The translations under genes and the position numbers were made by a program. The notes beneath the pieces were generated by a model. The model did no database searches, was not told the origin of the DNA, and saw nothing but the letters and a program-made list of their open reading frames with translations. A DNA stretch of 64,000 nucleotides from Pseudomonas sp. 6D_7.1_Bac1 (GTDB taxonomy: Bacteria; Pseudomonadota; Gammaproteobacteria; Pseudomonadales; Pseudomonadaceae), in NCBI RefSeq assembly GCF_025465945.1, contig NZ_JANLNW010000060.1, positions 96,160 through 160,159 on the forward strand. The letters run 5' to 3'. Positions 7,751 through 16,986 of the stretch are shown piece after piece (positions within the stretch are counted from its first letter, which is position 1; every line of letters begins with the position of its first letter).

Positions 7751-8449
7751 ATGCACAAGTCATTGCTTAGCGCTTCCCTCATTGCATTCGCGCTTGCAGC
7801 CCCGTTCGCCCAGGCCCATGAAGCCGGTGACATCATCGTTCGGGCCGGTGTAATCACCGTCAACCCGAAAGCCGACAGCTCCAGCGTCAAGGTCGATCAA
7901 GGCCCATTGGCCGGCACCAACCTGGGTGGCAAGGCCACCATGAACAGCGACACGCAGCTGGGCCTGAACTTCGCGTACATGTTCACCAACAATATCGGCA
8001 TCGAGCTGCTCGCCGCCTCGCCGTTCGAGCACGACGTGAACCTCAAAGGCACCTCTCTGGGCGCAGCCAACGGTAAGCTCGGCACCCTCAAACACCTGCC
8101 GCCAACCCTGAGCCTGGTGTACTACCCGCTTGATCACAAGTCAGCCTTCCAACCCTACGTTGGTGCCGGTATCAACTACACCTGGATCTACGACGAAAAG
8201 CTCAGTAACGAAGCGCAAGCCAACGGCTTCAGCAACTTCAAGGCAAAAAACTCTTGGGGTATGGCGTTCCAGGTCGGTGCCGACTACATGATCACCGACA
8301 ACATCATGCTCAACGCCCAGATGCGCTACATCGACATCAACACCCGTGCGACCGTGGAAAACGACGCCGTGGCGCCGGGTACTCGGGCCAGGGTCAACGT
8401 GGATGTTGACCCGTTCGTCTACATGGTGGGCCTGGGTTACAAGTTCTAA
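7751..8449 (+). CDS. oprG: OprG, OmpW-family outer membrane protein
   Basis: Eight-stranded beta-barrel of the OmpW family, 232 residues. A signal peptide of about 22 residues (ending APFAQA) is followed by HEAGDIIVRAGVITVNP, the OprG N-terminus. The C-terminus VYMVGLGYKF ends in the aromatic residue that outer membrane barrels use for BAM recognition. Family members pass small hydrophobic or amino-acid solutes across the outer membrane. It is a single gene with its own Anr-type promoter, followed by a REPIN. Confidence 0.95.
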   Translation: MHKSLLSASLIAFALAAPFAQAHEAGDIIVRAGVITVNPKADSSSVKVDQGPLAGTNLGGKATMNSDTQLGLNFAYMFTNNIGIELLAASPFEHDVNLKGTSLGAANGKLGTLKHLPPTLSLVYYPLDHKSAFQPYVGAGINYTWIYDEKLSNEAQANGFSNFKAKNSWGMAFQVGADYMITDNIMLNAQMRYIDINTRATVENDAVAPGTRARVNVDVDPFVYMVGLGYKF

Positions 8450-8494
8450 ACCTGAGTACACGCGAAGGGCCCTCTTGAGGCCAATACCAGAACC

Positions 8495-8584
8495 TGTGGG
8501 AGCGAGCCTGCTCGCGATGACGGAGTGACATTCAACATCGATGTTGACTGACACACCGCCATCGCGAGCAGGCTCGCTCCCACA
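8495..8584. repeat. REPIN downstream of oprG
   Basis: Arms at 8495-8519 and 8560-8584 with a 40-base loop containing CATTCAACATCGATGTTGAC. Loop and arms are nearly identical to the REPIN at 18455, so the two are recent copies of one element. It lies between convergent oprG and the epimerase gene. Confidence 0.93.
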
Positions 8585-8618
8585 TGGGTTTAGCTAAGCT
8601 TTCATGGCGACGAAAAAC

Positions 8619-9548
8619 TCAACGGCCCAACAGTCGCGCCAGCCCGACGCTCATCGGCGTCTGCTCGGGGAAGGTGAAGCGCTGCAACAGGCGCTGATTG
8701 TTCGCCCGCGAATGGCGGATGTCGCCGGAGCGCGCCGGGGCGTAGCTGATCGGTGGCAACTTCCCGACCACTTCGCCCAAAGCCTGGAGCATTTGCTTGA
8801 GGGTCGTCGCCTGGTTCCAGCCGACATTGACCGCACCCACTTCAAGTGTCGGCGCTTCGATGGCCTGCACCAGCAGGTCCACCAGGTCTTCGACATAAAC
8901 GAAATCGCGGGTCTGCTCGCCGTCACCGAACACGGTGATCGGCAGGCCTTTCTGCGCACGTTCGCTGAAAATGCTGATCACCCCGGAGTACGGCGATGAC
9001 GGATCCTGGCGCGGGCCGAAGATGTTGAAGAAGCGGAAAATCGCCGGTTCGATCCCGTGCTGACGACGGTAGAAATCGAGGTAGAACTCACCTGCCAGCT
9101 TGTCTGAGGCGTACGGCGTGAGCGGGGCCTTGATGGTCTCTTCGTCGATTGATTCGCCTTCACCGTTATTGCCGTAGACCGCTGCGCTTGAAGCAAACAG
9201 CACACGCTTGACCCCAGCCTTACGCATCGCTTCACAGACGTTCAAGGTGCCGATGAAATTGCTCTGGTGAGTGCGCACCGGATCATCCACCGATGCCTGG
9301 ACCGAAGCCACGGCAGCCAAATGCGCCACGGCGCTGCAACCGATCATCACCTGCGCCACCAGTGCAGCATCGGCCACATCACCTTCGATCAATTCGATCA
9401 GTGGGTTGTCCAGCGGCAGGTTGCTGCGCTTACCGGTGGACAGGTCGTCGAGGATGCGCACCGAATGCCCCTTGGCGAGCAAGGCGTCAGCAAGGTGCGA
9501 ACCAATGAAACCGGCACCGCCGGTGATCAAAACAGGGCCATCAGCCAT
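8619..9548 (-). CDS. NAD-dependent sugar-nucleotide epimerase (GalE-like SDR)
   Basis: Extended short-chain dehydrogenase of 309 residues. The NAD-binding motif GGAGFIGSHL is at residues 9-18, the catalytic serine is in FASSAAVYG, and the YxxxK pair is in YASDK. The start at 9548 (MADGPVLITGG) is the one that places the Rossmann motif at the N-terminus. The family converts UDP-sugars, for example UDP-glucose or UDP-GlcNAc 4-epimerisation; the exact substrate is not readable. Its start overlaps the end of the neighbouring reductase gene by 8 bases, so they form a two-gene surface-polysaccharide unit. Confidence 0.9.
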   Translation of the reverse strand: MADGPVLITGGAGFIGSHLADALLAKGHSVRILDDLSTGKRSNLPLDNPLIELIEGDVADAALVAQVMIGCSAVAHLAAVASVQASVDDPVRTHQSNFIGTLNVCEAMRKAGVKRVLFASSAAVYGNNGEGESIDEETIKAPLTPYASDKLAGEFYLDFYRRQHGIEPAIFRFFNIFGPRQDPSSPYSGVISIFSERAQKGLPITVFGDGEQTRDFVYVEDLVDLLVQAIEAPTLEVGAVNVGWNQATTLKQMLQALGEVVGKLPPISYAPARSGDIRHSRANNQRLLQRFTFPEQTPMSVGLARLLGR

Positions 9549-10425
9549 GACGATAAAACCTATCCAGTAAGCCCGGGAGCGCTGCGCGCCAGGCGCGCGG
9601 CTTGATCCCGAAGGTGTGCAGAATTTTCTTGCAGGCCAGTACCGCGTGCTGCGGTTCTTCGCCAGCATCCGGACTCGCGGCGTGGGCCTGCGCGGTCGGT
9701 GCTTCGATGGCCAGCGCGTGCAGATTGCGGGCTTCGGTGAGGATAGCCTGCCCCAACGCCAGCGGCGTGGTCGCCTCATGCCCGGCGTAGTGGTAAGTGC
9801 CCCACAGTGGCGCGGCGCAATCGAGCTGCTTGAGCACCGAAATGATCACCCGCGCGGCATCGTCTACTGGCGTCGGGTTGCCACGCCGGTCGTCGGCCAT
9901 CAGCAGTTCTTCAGGTTGTTCGGCCCGCGCGAGGAAACGCCCGAGGGTGCCGTCGACGCTGTCATCGAGCAACCAGCCAAAACGCAGCATCACGTGTTGC
10001 GGGCAGGTGGCGCGCACGCTTTGCTCGATACGCCACAAGGCCTGGCCACGCAGGCCCAGCGGCACGGGTTCGTCTTTTTCGCTGTAGGCCGTCGCCCGTG
10101 AGCCATCGAACACCCGATAGCTGGAAGGCTGCACGAGAACAATGTTGTGATGCTGGCACAGTTCGGCCAGCCGCTCGACCGCCCGCTCCTGTGAGGCCAG
10201 ACGCGCCTCGGCCACGCTCTCGGCCTGAAACCAGTCAAAGTAGTAGGCGAGATTGATCAGCGCGTCGGGGCGCGTGTCGTCGAGCAGTTGTGTCAGGCTC
10301 GCGGCGTCCCAGCCGTCTTGCGGTGGACGGGGGGCGAGGAAACCGATGTCTTCCTCTGCACCGAGGCGAATCAGCGCCTGCCCAAGGGCATTTCCGCCAC
10401 CCAGTAACATAAGGCGCATTCGCAT
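9541..10425 (-). CDS. RmlD-like NAD(P)-binding sugar reductase
   Basis: Protein of 294 residues related to dTDP-4-dehydrorhamnose reductases. The N-terminus MRMRLMLLGGGNALGQAL carries a GGGxxLG dinucleotide-binding loop. The usual YxxxK is not clear: the corresponding stretch reads YSEKDEP after DGSRAT, so catalysis may differ from classic RmlD. The start could equally be the ATG at 10419; neither has a good ribosome site. It is the upstream member of a pair with the epimerase. Confidence 0.8.
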   Translation of the reverse strand: MRMRLMLLGGGNALGQALIRLGAEEDIGFLAPRPPQDGWDAASLTQLLDDTRPDALINLAYYFDWFQAESVAEARLASQERAVERLAELCQHHNIVLVQPSSYRVFDGSRATAYSEKDEPVPLGLRGQALWRIEQSVRATCPQHVMLRFGWLLDDSVDGTLGRFLARAEQPEELLMADDRRGNPTPVDDAARVIISVLKQLDCAAPLWGTYHYAGHEATTPLALGQAILTEARNLHALAIEAPTAQAHAASPDAGEEPQHAVLACKKILHTFGIKPRAWRAALPGLLDRFYRHG

Positions 10426-10734
10426 AGAGTCAGCAGGCCCAGTCTGTTTGGAACGATGGTTTATCGACACAGCCCGCAGGCTTTGCCGTTGAGATTTGCC
10501 AGAATCGTTGCATTTTGCGGGTTTAAAGCGCAACCGTCACCCGTAAAGTGTAGATCCCCTGGATTTGTGCTGCGGCGACCGGCCCCTTCGCGAGCAGGCT
10601 CGCTCCCACATGGGATCTTCATCGCACCGTAGACCCACTGTGGGAGCGAGCCTGCTCGCGATGAGACCCTGACAGGCGATGAAGGTCTTGAGCGGTACTT
10701 GCATCTTCAGGCACCCAGCCGCATAAATTACCCC
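10426..10734. other. Divergent intergenic region with a REP pair
   Basis: This 309-base gap separates the RmlD-like gene and lhr, which are transcribed away from each other, so it must hold both promoters. I could not pick either out with confidence. Its central part is the REP pair at 10587-10663. No small gene with a credible start and ribosome site is seen. Confidence 0.7.
10587..10663. repeat. REP pair in reversed orientation
   Basis: Arms at 10587-10610 (CGCGAGCAGGCTCGCTCCCA) and 10639-10663 (the inverse), separated by 28 bases. Same sequence family as the other four pairs, in the arrangement seen at 7532. It lies in a divergent promoter region rather than behind genes. Confidence 0.9.
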
Positions 10735-13700
10735 ATGAATCTCCCCGAATCCGCGGACAGCGTCCTGAGCGGCTTTCACCCTGCCGTCAGCGCCTGGTTC
10801 AACAGCACCTTCCCAGCGGTCACCGCCGCGCAAGCCGGCGCGTGGCCGTTGATCCGCCAGCGCCGCTCGACACTGGTCGCCGCGCCGACCGGCTCTGGCA
10901 AAACCCTCACGGCGTTTCTTGCGGTCATTGATGACCTGGTCCATCAAGGCCTGGCCCAAGGGGGCGAGTTACCCGACGAAACCCTGGTGGTTTACGTCTC
11001 GCCCCTCAAGGCGCTGTCCAACGACATCCAGATCAACCTGCAAACCCCGCTGGCCGGTATCACCGAGCAACTGCAGCGCCTGGGCTTTCCCGAATTACAG
11101 ATCAACACCGCCGTGCGCACCGGCGACACGCCGCAAAAGGACCGTTCGGCGATGCGCAAAAGCGCGCCGCACATCCTGGTCACCACCCCGGAGTCACTGT
11201 ACGTGTTGCTCGGCTCCGATTCTGGCCGGCGCATGCTCGCCAGCACCCGCACGGTGATCGTCGACGAAATCCACGCCATCGCCGGCAGCAAACGCGGCAG
11301 CCACCTGGCCCTGAGCCTGGAGCGCTTGCAGGCGCTGACCTTAAGTAAGGCAGGCGGCGAACCGCTGATACGCATCGGTCTGTCCGCCACGCAAAAACCC
11401 ATCGAAGCGGTTTCGCGCTTTCTGGTGGGCACCGGCCGCCCGTGCGAGATCGTCGATATCGGCCACGCCCGCCCACGGGACCTGGGCATCGAAGTGCCGC
11501 CGGTGCCGTTGTCGGCGGTGATGGCCAACGATGTCTGGGAGCTGGTCTACGACCGTATCGCCACACTGGCGCGTGAACACCGGACCACACTGATTTTCGT
11601 CAACACCCGACGCCTGGCCGAGCGCTTGAGCCGCCACCTCAGCGAGCGCCTCGGCAAAGACGCAGTCGCTGCGCACCACGGCAGCCTGGCCAAGGAGTTT
11701 CGCCTCAATGCCGAGCAACGGCTCAAGCGTGGCGAGCTGCAAGTATTGATCGCCACCGCGTCACTGGAACTGGGCATCGACATCGGCGACGTCGACCTGG
11801 TCTGCCAGATCGCCTCGCCGCGCTCGATTGCCGGGTTTCTGCAACGGGTCGGACGTTCCGGGCACCAGGTTGGCGGCACGCCCAAGGGCCGTTTGTTCGC
11901 CACCACCCGCGACGACCTGATCGAATGCGCCGCCCTGCTCGATTGCGTGCGCCGGGGCGAGCTCGACACCTTGCTGATCCCCACCGCACCGCTGGACGTA
12001 TTGGCGCAGCAAATCATCGCCGAGGTCAGTTGCCAGGAATGGCAGGAGCAGGCGCTGCTCGAAACACTGCGCCGTGCATCGCCCTACGCCGGACTCGACG
12101 ACACACACTATCAAGCGCTGTTGCAGATGCTCGCCGAGGGCTACAACGGCCGCCAAGGCGTCCGCAGCGCCTACCTGCACCGCGACGCCGTCACACGCAC
12201 CTTGCGTGGCCGCCGAGGCGCCAAGCTGACAGCGGTGACCAGCGGCGGGACGATTCCGGATAACGCCGATTACGCTGTGTTGCTGGAGCCCCAAGGGCTG
12301 AACATCGGCAGCGTCAATGAAGACTTCGCGGTGGAAAGCATCGCAGGCGATGTCTTTCAGTTGGGCAATACCTCGTACCGGATCCTGCGGGTCGAAACCG
12401 GCAAAATCCGGGTCGAGGACGCTCAGGGCCAACCGCCGACGATTCCGTTCTGGCTCGGCGAAGCACCGGGGCGCAGTGCCGAGCTGTCGGTCGCCGTGGC
12501 GCGCCTGCACGCGCACCTTGATGAACTGCTGAGCGCCACACCCGGCGATGTGCAACCCAGCCTCGACTGGCTGACCGAGACCCTCGGCCTGAACCTCGCC
12601 AGCGCCGAACAATTGGTGGAGTACCTCGCCCGTGCCCGGTTGACCCTCGGCGCCCTGCCGTCTCAGGACACGCTGCTGATGGAGCGGTTTTTCGACGAAT
12701 CCGGCGGCACGCAGTTGATCATCCACACGCCGTTCGGTAGCCGCATCAACCGCGCCTGGGGCCTGGCCCTGCGCAAGCGCTTCTGCCGCACCTTCAACTT
12801 CGAATTGCAGGCCGCCGCCAGCGAAGACGCGATCGTCTTGTCGCTGTCCACCAGCCACAGTTTCGAGCTGGACGAGGTCTGGCGTTATTTGCACAGCAAC
12901 AGCGCCGAACAGATCCTGATTCAAGCCGTGCTCGACGCGCCGTTATTTGGCGTGCGCTGGCGCTGGAATGCCGGTGTCGCACTGGCGCTGCCGCGTTACA
13001 GCGGCGGGCGCAAAGTGCCGCCGCAGATCCAGCGGATGAAAAGCGAAGACCTGATCGCCAGCGTGTTTCCCGACCAGATCGCCTGCCTGGAAAACCTCGC
13101 TGGCGAGCGCGAAATCCCCGACCACCCGCTGGTCGAACAAACCCTCGACGATTGTCTGCACGAAGCCATGGACTGCGACGGCTGGCTGGCACTGTTGCGG
13201 CGCATGGAACGCGGTGAAGTGCGCTTGATCAGCCGCGACCTGCCGGCGCCTTCGCCACTGGCGGCGGAAATTCTCAGCGCCCGGCCCTACACCTTTCTCG
13301 ACGACGCACCGCTGGAAGAACGCCGCACGCAAGCGGTGCTCAACCGACGCTGGAGCGAGCCGCAATCGACCGATGACCTCGGCGCACTGGATGCCGAGGC
13401 CATTCAATCGGTACGCGAAGAGGCCTGGCCGCTGCCAACCAACGCCGATGAAATGCATGAAGCGCTGATGAGCATGACCGCGATCAGCGACGCCGAGGCA
13501 CAGGCCAATCCGCAGTGGTCAGGTTGGCTGAACATTTTGGCCGACGGTGGTCGCGCCAGCCGTTTGCAGATCAACGCGGATCACGCGTTATGGCTGGCGC
13601 TGGAACGGCTGACCTGCCTGCAAGCAATCTATCCACAGGCCCCGTTGCAACCGCCGTTGCAGGCCTTGCCGGGTTTCGACGAAGCCTGGGAGGTCGATGA

Positions 13701-15078
13701 AGCGGTGGTCGAACTGATCCGCGCGCGTCTCAGCGCATTTGGTCCGCTGCCGATTCAGGCGATTGCCGAACCGCTGGGGCTTTCGATGGCTCACGTCACT
13801 CAAGCCCTGGCACAACTGGAGCGCGAAGGTTATGTAATGCGGGGGCGCTTCAGCCCTTCGGCCACGCAAGAAGAATGGTGCGAGCGGCATTTGCTGGCGC
13901 GCATTCATCGCTACACGGTCAAACGCCTGCGGCGGGAAATCGAGCCGGTGGCGTTGCAGGACTTCATGCGTTTTCTGTTTGACTGGCAGCATCTGTCCCC
14001 GGCGACACAAGGCCAGGGCAGCGCGGTATTGCCGGCGATTGTCAGTCAGTTCGAAGGCTACCCGGCGGCGGCTTCCGCCTGGGACAGCGACATTCTGCCG
14101 GCGCGACTCAAGGGATACTCATCGACGTGGCTGGATGAGCTGTGCCGCAGCGGCAAGCTGGTCTGGACCCGGCTGACCGCCCGCAACAAGGCCGCTAGCA
14201 TCGCGCTGCGTAGCACGCCGATTGTGTTGCTGCCGCGTACACAGGTGGCGCTCTGGAGCAACCTGACCGAGCAGCCGGACGTCAGTGAACTGTCGCCCAA
14301 AACCCAGAAAGTCCATCAAGCGCTGAGCCAACACGGCGCGCTGTTTTTCGATGAGCTGCTGCACGAAGCCCATCTGCTGCGCAGTGAACTGGAGATCGCT
14401 TTGCAGGAGCTGGTCGGCGCCGGGCTGGTGAACGCCGACAGCTTCGCCGGCCTGCGCGCGTTGATTACGCCAGCGAGCAAACGCCAGGCGCGCAGCAGTC
14501 GCCGCGGTCGTGGGGCGTTTGTCGGCGGGATGGACGATGCCGGACGTTGGGCCTTGTTGCGCCGTCAGTCGACGCCGCCGGTTGTGGATAACCGTGGCAC
14601 CCCGAGCGACACCCTGGAACACATCGCCCGGACCTTGCTCAGGCGCTATGGCGTGGTGTTCTGGCGTTTGCTGGAACGCGAGGCCGACTGGCTGCCAAGC
14701 TGGCGCGAACTGCTGCGCACTTTTCATAGACTGGAGGCTCGCGGGGAAATTCGCGGCGGACGTTTTGTCAGTGGTCTGGCGGGCGAGCAATTCGCCTTGC
14801 CCGAAGCGATCCCGTTGCTGCGCGACGTGCGCCGCCGCCCTCATGACGGCAGCCTGATCGGTGTCTGCGGCGTCGACCCACTGAACCTCGCCGGCACCCT
14901 GCTGCCAGGGCACAAAGTCCCGGCCCTCGCCAGTAACCGACTGGTGTACCGCGATGGCCTGCCGGCCGCCGCCGAGATCGCCGGCTCGCAGCATTTCTGG
15001 TTGGAACTGGATCAACACGACAGCGCCGAACTGCACAAGAAATTGACCCAATACCGCCTCACCCCACCGACCGCGTAG
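10735..15078 (+). CDS. lhr: Lhr, large superfamily 2 helicase
   Basis: Protein of 1447 residues, close to the full-length bacterial Lhr (E. coli about 1538). The start at 10735 gives MNLPESADSV; the earlier in-frame ATG at 10699 has no support. The N-terminal helicase core has motif I APTGSGKT (about residue 55), motif II DEIH followed by AIAGSKRGSHL, and motif VI-like QRVGRSGHQVGG. Then come a winged-helix and beta-barrel region and the long C-terminal Lhr extension. Lhr enzymes move 3' to 5' on DNA and DNA:RNA hybrids, and some cores act in DNA repair. The stop codon lies inside the left arm of an inverted repeat. Confidence 0.93.
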   Translation: MNLPESADSVLSGFHPAVSAWFNSTFPAVTAAQAGAWPLIRQRRSTLVAAPTGSGKTLTAFLAVIDDLVHQGLAQGGELPDETLVVYVSPLKALSNDIQINLQTPLAGITEQLQRLGFPELQINTAVRTGDTPQKDRSAMRKSAPHILVTTPESLYVLLGSDSGRRMLASTRTVIVDEIHAIAGSKRGSHLALSLERLQALTLSKAGGEPLIRIGLSATQKPIEAVSRFLVGTGRPCEIVDIGHARPRDLGIEVPPVPLSAVMANDVWELVYDRIATLAREHRTTLIFVNTRRLAERLSRHLSERLGKDAVAAHHGSLAKEFRLNAEQRLKRGELQVLIATASLELGIDIGDVDLVCQIASPRSIAGFLQRVGRSGHQVGGTPKGRLFATTRDDLIECAALLDCVRRGELDTLLIPTAPLDVLAQQIIAEVSCQEWQEQALLETLRRASPYAGLDDTHYQALLQMLAEGYNGRQGVRSAYLHRDAVTRTLRGRRGAKLTAVTSGGTIPDNADYAVLLEPQGLNIGSVNEDFAVESIAGDVFQLGNTSYRILRVETGKIRVEDAQGQPPTIPFWLGEAPGRSAELSVAVARLHAHLDELLSATPGDVQPSLDWLTETLGLNLASAEQLVEYLARARLTLGALPSQDTLLMERFFDESGGTQLIIHTPFGSRINRAWGLALRKRFCRTFNFELQAAASEDAIVLSLSTSHSFELDEVWRYLHSNSAEQILIQAVLDAPLFGVRWRWNAGVALALPRYSGGRKVPPQIQRMKSEDLIASVFPDQIACLENLAGEREIPDHPLVEQTLDDCLHEAMDCDGWLALLRRMERGEVRLISRDLPAPSPLAAEILSARPYTFLDDAPLEERRTQAVLNRRWSEPQSTDDLGALDAEAIQSVREEAWPLPTNADEMHEALMSMTAISDAEAQANPQWSGWLNILADGGRASRLQINADHALWLALERLTCLQAIYPQAPLQPPLQALPGFDEAWEVDEAVVELIRARLSAFGPLPIQAIAEPLGLSMAHVTQALAQLEREGYVMRGRFSPSATQEEWCERHLLARIHRYTVKRLRREIEPVALQDFMRFLFDWQHLSPATQGQGSAVLPAIVSQFEGYPAAASAWDSDILPARLKGYSSTWLDELCRSGKLVWTRLTARNKAASIALRSTPIVLLPRTQVALWSNLTEQPDVSELSPKTQKVHQALSQHGALFFDELLHEAHLLRSELEIALQELVGAGLVNADSFAGLRALITPASKRQARSSRRGRGAFVGGMDDAGRWALLRRQSTPPVVDNRGTPSDTLEHIARTLLRRYGVVFWRLLEREADWLPSWRELLRTFHRLEARGEIRGGRFVSGLAGEQFALPEAIPLLRDVRRRPHDGSLIGVCGVDPLNLAGTLLPGHKVPALASNRLVYRDGLPAAAEIAGSQHFWLELDQHDSAELHKKLTQYRLTPPTA

Positions 15079-15167
15079 GAGCTGGCGAAGCCTGCGATCT
15101 TTTGATCTTGAGCTACTTCGTCGACGTCCTATATACCGCCAAGATCGCAGCCTTTGACAGCTCTTAC
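15075..15167. repeat. Imperfect inverted repeat at the end of lhr
   Basis: Bases 15075-15101 (GTAGGAGCTGGCGAAGCCTG...) pair with 15141-15167 with a few mismatches; the inner part, TGCGATCTT against AAGATCGCA, is exact. It includes the lhr stop codon and sits between convergent genes. It is a repeat type seen widely in this genus, possibly ending or stabilising the lhr transcript. Confidence 0.8.
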
Positions 15168-15181
15168 ACGTTCCGCGCGAC

Positions 15182-16171
15182 TTACACCCGCGCAGGCGCC
15201 GTCACTCCAAACCGAGCGCGGTAATCACTCGGTGCCAGGCCGGTGATTTTCTTGAACGTGGCGCGAAACGCACTCGGGTCCGAATACCCGACATTCCAGG
15301 CGATGTGGTCGATGGTGCCGTTGGTGAATTCGAGCATTTCCCGGGCCTTGCCGACCCGCAGGTGTTGGCAGTACTCGGTCGGTTTCAAACCGGTCGCCGC
15401 TCGAAAACGCCGCAGGAACGTGCGCTCCTCCAGCCCCGCCTGCCGGGACATCACACTCAGTGACACCTCCACCGCGCCGTTGGCCTGTAGCCAGTGCTGA
15501 ACCTTGAGAATCGCCGCATCGCCATGGCTCAGGATCGGCGCGAAGTTACTGCCGCATTCGCTTGCGCTGTCGCTGTGCTCGACCACCAAAAAGCGCGCGG
15601 TACTTGTTGCGATGCTCGGGCCGAGCAAACGGTCGACCAGACGCAGCCCCAGCTCCGACCAGGCCATCAACCCGGCCGTGGTGATCAGGTCACCATCGTC
15701 GACGATGGGCTTGTCGGCGTTGAGTGTGATCTTCGGGTAACGCTCGGCGAACTTTTTCGCCGAGGTCCAATGCGTCGTGGCGCTACGACCGTCGAGCAGA
15801 CCGCTTTCGGCCAACAGAATAGAACCCACGCAGACCCCGCCGAGGGTTGCGCCGGCCGCGTGTTGCTGGCGAATCCACTGGATCAACGCTGGCGGCGCCT
15901 GGCCTTCGGAAAAACCGCCAATCGAGGGCGGGATCAACAGCGCCATCAGTGCGCCGTCGGGAGCGGGATGGCTGTCGTAAATGCGTTGGGGCGCGTGCTC
16001 GGCAGCCGCCTGCCAGTGGCTGATCCGCAACAACGGCAGCTGCGTGCTCTGATGCTCGGCGGCGATGCGATTCGCGACACCGAACAAATCCGTCAAACCA
16101 TGGACCGCCGCCATCTGCGCGCCGGGATAGATCAGCACGCCTAACTCGGCGACTGCGCGCTCTATGCCCAT
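15182..16171 (-). CDS. GlxA-family transcriptional regulator (DJ-1/PfpI + AraC)
   Basis: Regulator of 329 residues. The N-terminal DJ-1/PfpI-like sensing domain (about 8-175) keeps the nucleophile-elbow type GGVCVGSILLAESG. The C-terminal AraC DNA-binding domain (about 215-320) has two helix-turn-helix units, the second with the signature NVGYSDPSAFRATFKKITGLAPSDYR. The start at 16171 has a strong AGGGGG upstream. It is divergent from the hydrolase gene with 98 bases between the starts, so it is likely to regulate that gene. Confidence 0.93.
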   Translation of the reverse strand: MGIERAVAELGVLIYPGAQMAAVHGLTDLFGVANRIAAEHQSTQLPLLRISHWQAAAEHAPQRIYDSHPAPDGALMALLIPPSIGGFSEGQAPPALIQWIRQQHAAGATLGGVCVGSILLAESGLLDGRSATTHWTSAKKFAERYPKITLNADKPIVDDGDLITTAGLMAWSELGLRLVDRLLGPSIATSTARFLVVEHSDSASECGSNFAPILSHGDAAILKVQHWLQANGAVEVSLSVMSRQAGLEERTFLRRFRAATGLKPTEYCQHLRVGKAREMLEFTNGTIDHIAWNVGYSDPSAFRATFKKITGLAPSDYRARFGVTAPARV

Positions 16172-16269
16172 TGTCAGTTTTCCCCCTTCTATTGTCGGTG
16201 CGGCCAATCCTCGAACGGCCGGCGAAACCCAATACTTCGTTCCACACACACCGAACCGAGGAAACACCC

Positions 16270-16824
16270 ATGGCCAAGCAAGCACTCATCGTAGTCGATA
16301 TCCAGAATGACTACTTCCCCCAAGGCAAATGGCCGTTGGTCGGCGCCGATGCAGCTGCCGACAACGCGGCGCGGATGATCCAGGCCTTCCGAGATGCGGG
16401 CGATCAGGTGGTGCATATCCGCCACGAATTCACCTCTGACACCGCGCCGTTCTTCACGCCGGGTTCTGAGGGCGCGAAGTTGCACCGCAAAGTCCTCAAC
16501 CGCAGCAACGAGCCGGTGGTGCTCAAACACTTCGTCAACGCGTTCCGTGAAACCGAATTGCAAGCACTCCTCGACCAGCACGGCATCAAAAATCTGGTGA
16601 TCGTCGGCAGCATGAGCCACATGTGCATCGACGGCGTCGCGCGTGCCGCGGCCGACCTTGGCTACGGCGTCACGGTGATCCACGACGCCTGCGCCACCCT
16701 TGACCTGGAGTTCAACGGTGTTGTGGTTCCGGCCGCCCAGGTACACGCCGCCTTCATGTCGGCCTTGAGCTTTGCCTACGCAACGGTGGTGTCCACCGTT
16801 GACTTCCTGGCGGCCAGCCACTGA
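16270..16824 (+). CDS. Isochorismatase-family cysteine hydrolase
   Basis: Cysteine hydrolase of 184 residues. The triad expected for the family is present: D10 in VVDIQNDYF, K86 in VVLKHF and C119 in SHMCIDG. Members hydrolyse amides such as nicotinamide or N-carbamoyl compounds, or isochorismate; which one applies here is not clear. The ATG at 16270 follows GAGGAAACACCC. It is expressed away from the GlxA-type regulator and ends in a clear terminator. Confidence 0.9.
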   Translation: MAKQALIVVDIQNDYFPQGKWPLVGADAAADNAARMIQAFRDAGDQVVHIRHEFTSDTAPFFTPGSEGAKLHRKVLNRSNEPVVLKHFVNAFRETELQALLDQHGIKNLVIVGSMSHMCIDGVARAAADLGYGVTVIHDACATLDLEFNGVVVPAAQVHAAFMSALSFAYATVVSTVDFLAASH

Positions 16825-16844
16825 ACCTGACCCCATCAAACACC

Positions 16845-16880
16845 AAAGGCCCGCAGCGCTGACGCACTGCGGGCCTTTTT
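16845..16880 (+). terminator. Rho-independent terminator of the hydrolase gene
   Basis: A perfect 12-bp stem (AAAGGCCCGCAG with CTGCGGGCCTTT), a 10-base loop and a T-run, 20 bases after the stop codon. Confidence 0.92.
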
Positions 16881-16906
16881 CGTGATGACAGTCCACCGTA
16901 ATAAAT

Positions 16907-16965
16907 TCTCACACGTGAGACATTGAGAGCGCAGGTCTTTATCTGTAGCGTTCTCACGCGTGATA
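16907..16965. promoter_or_regulatory. Paired dyads TCTCACNCGTGANA before the yjf operon
   Basis: TCTCACACGTGAGA at 16907-16920 and TCTCACGCGTGATA at 16952-16965 share the pattern TCTCAC-N2-GTGANA and are 45 bases apart, about four helical turns. Between them is a weak promoter-like pair, TTGAGA at 16923-16928 and TAGCGT at 16946-16951 (17-base spacer). They look like operators that flank the promoter. The likely binder is the protein of the first gene, which seems to carry a ribbon-helix-helix segment. Confidence 0.6.
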
Positions 16966-16986
16966 CAAAAAAGCGGAGCCAGAGTT

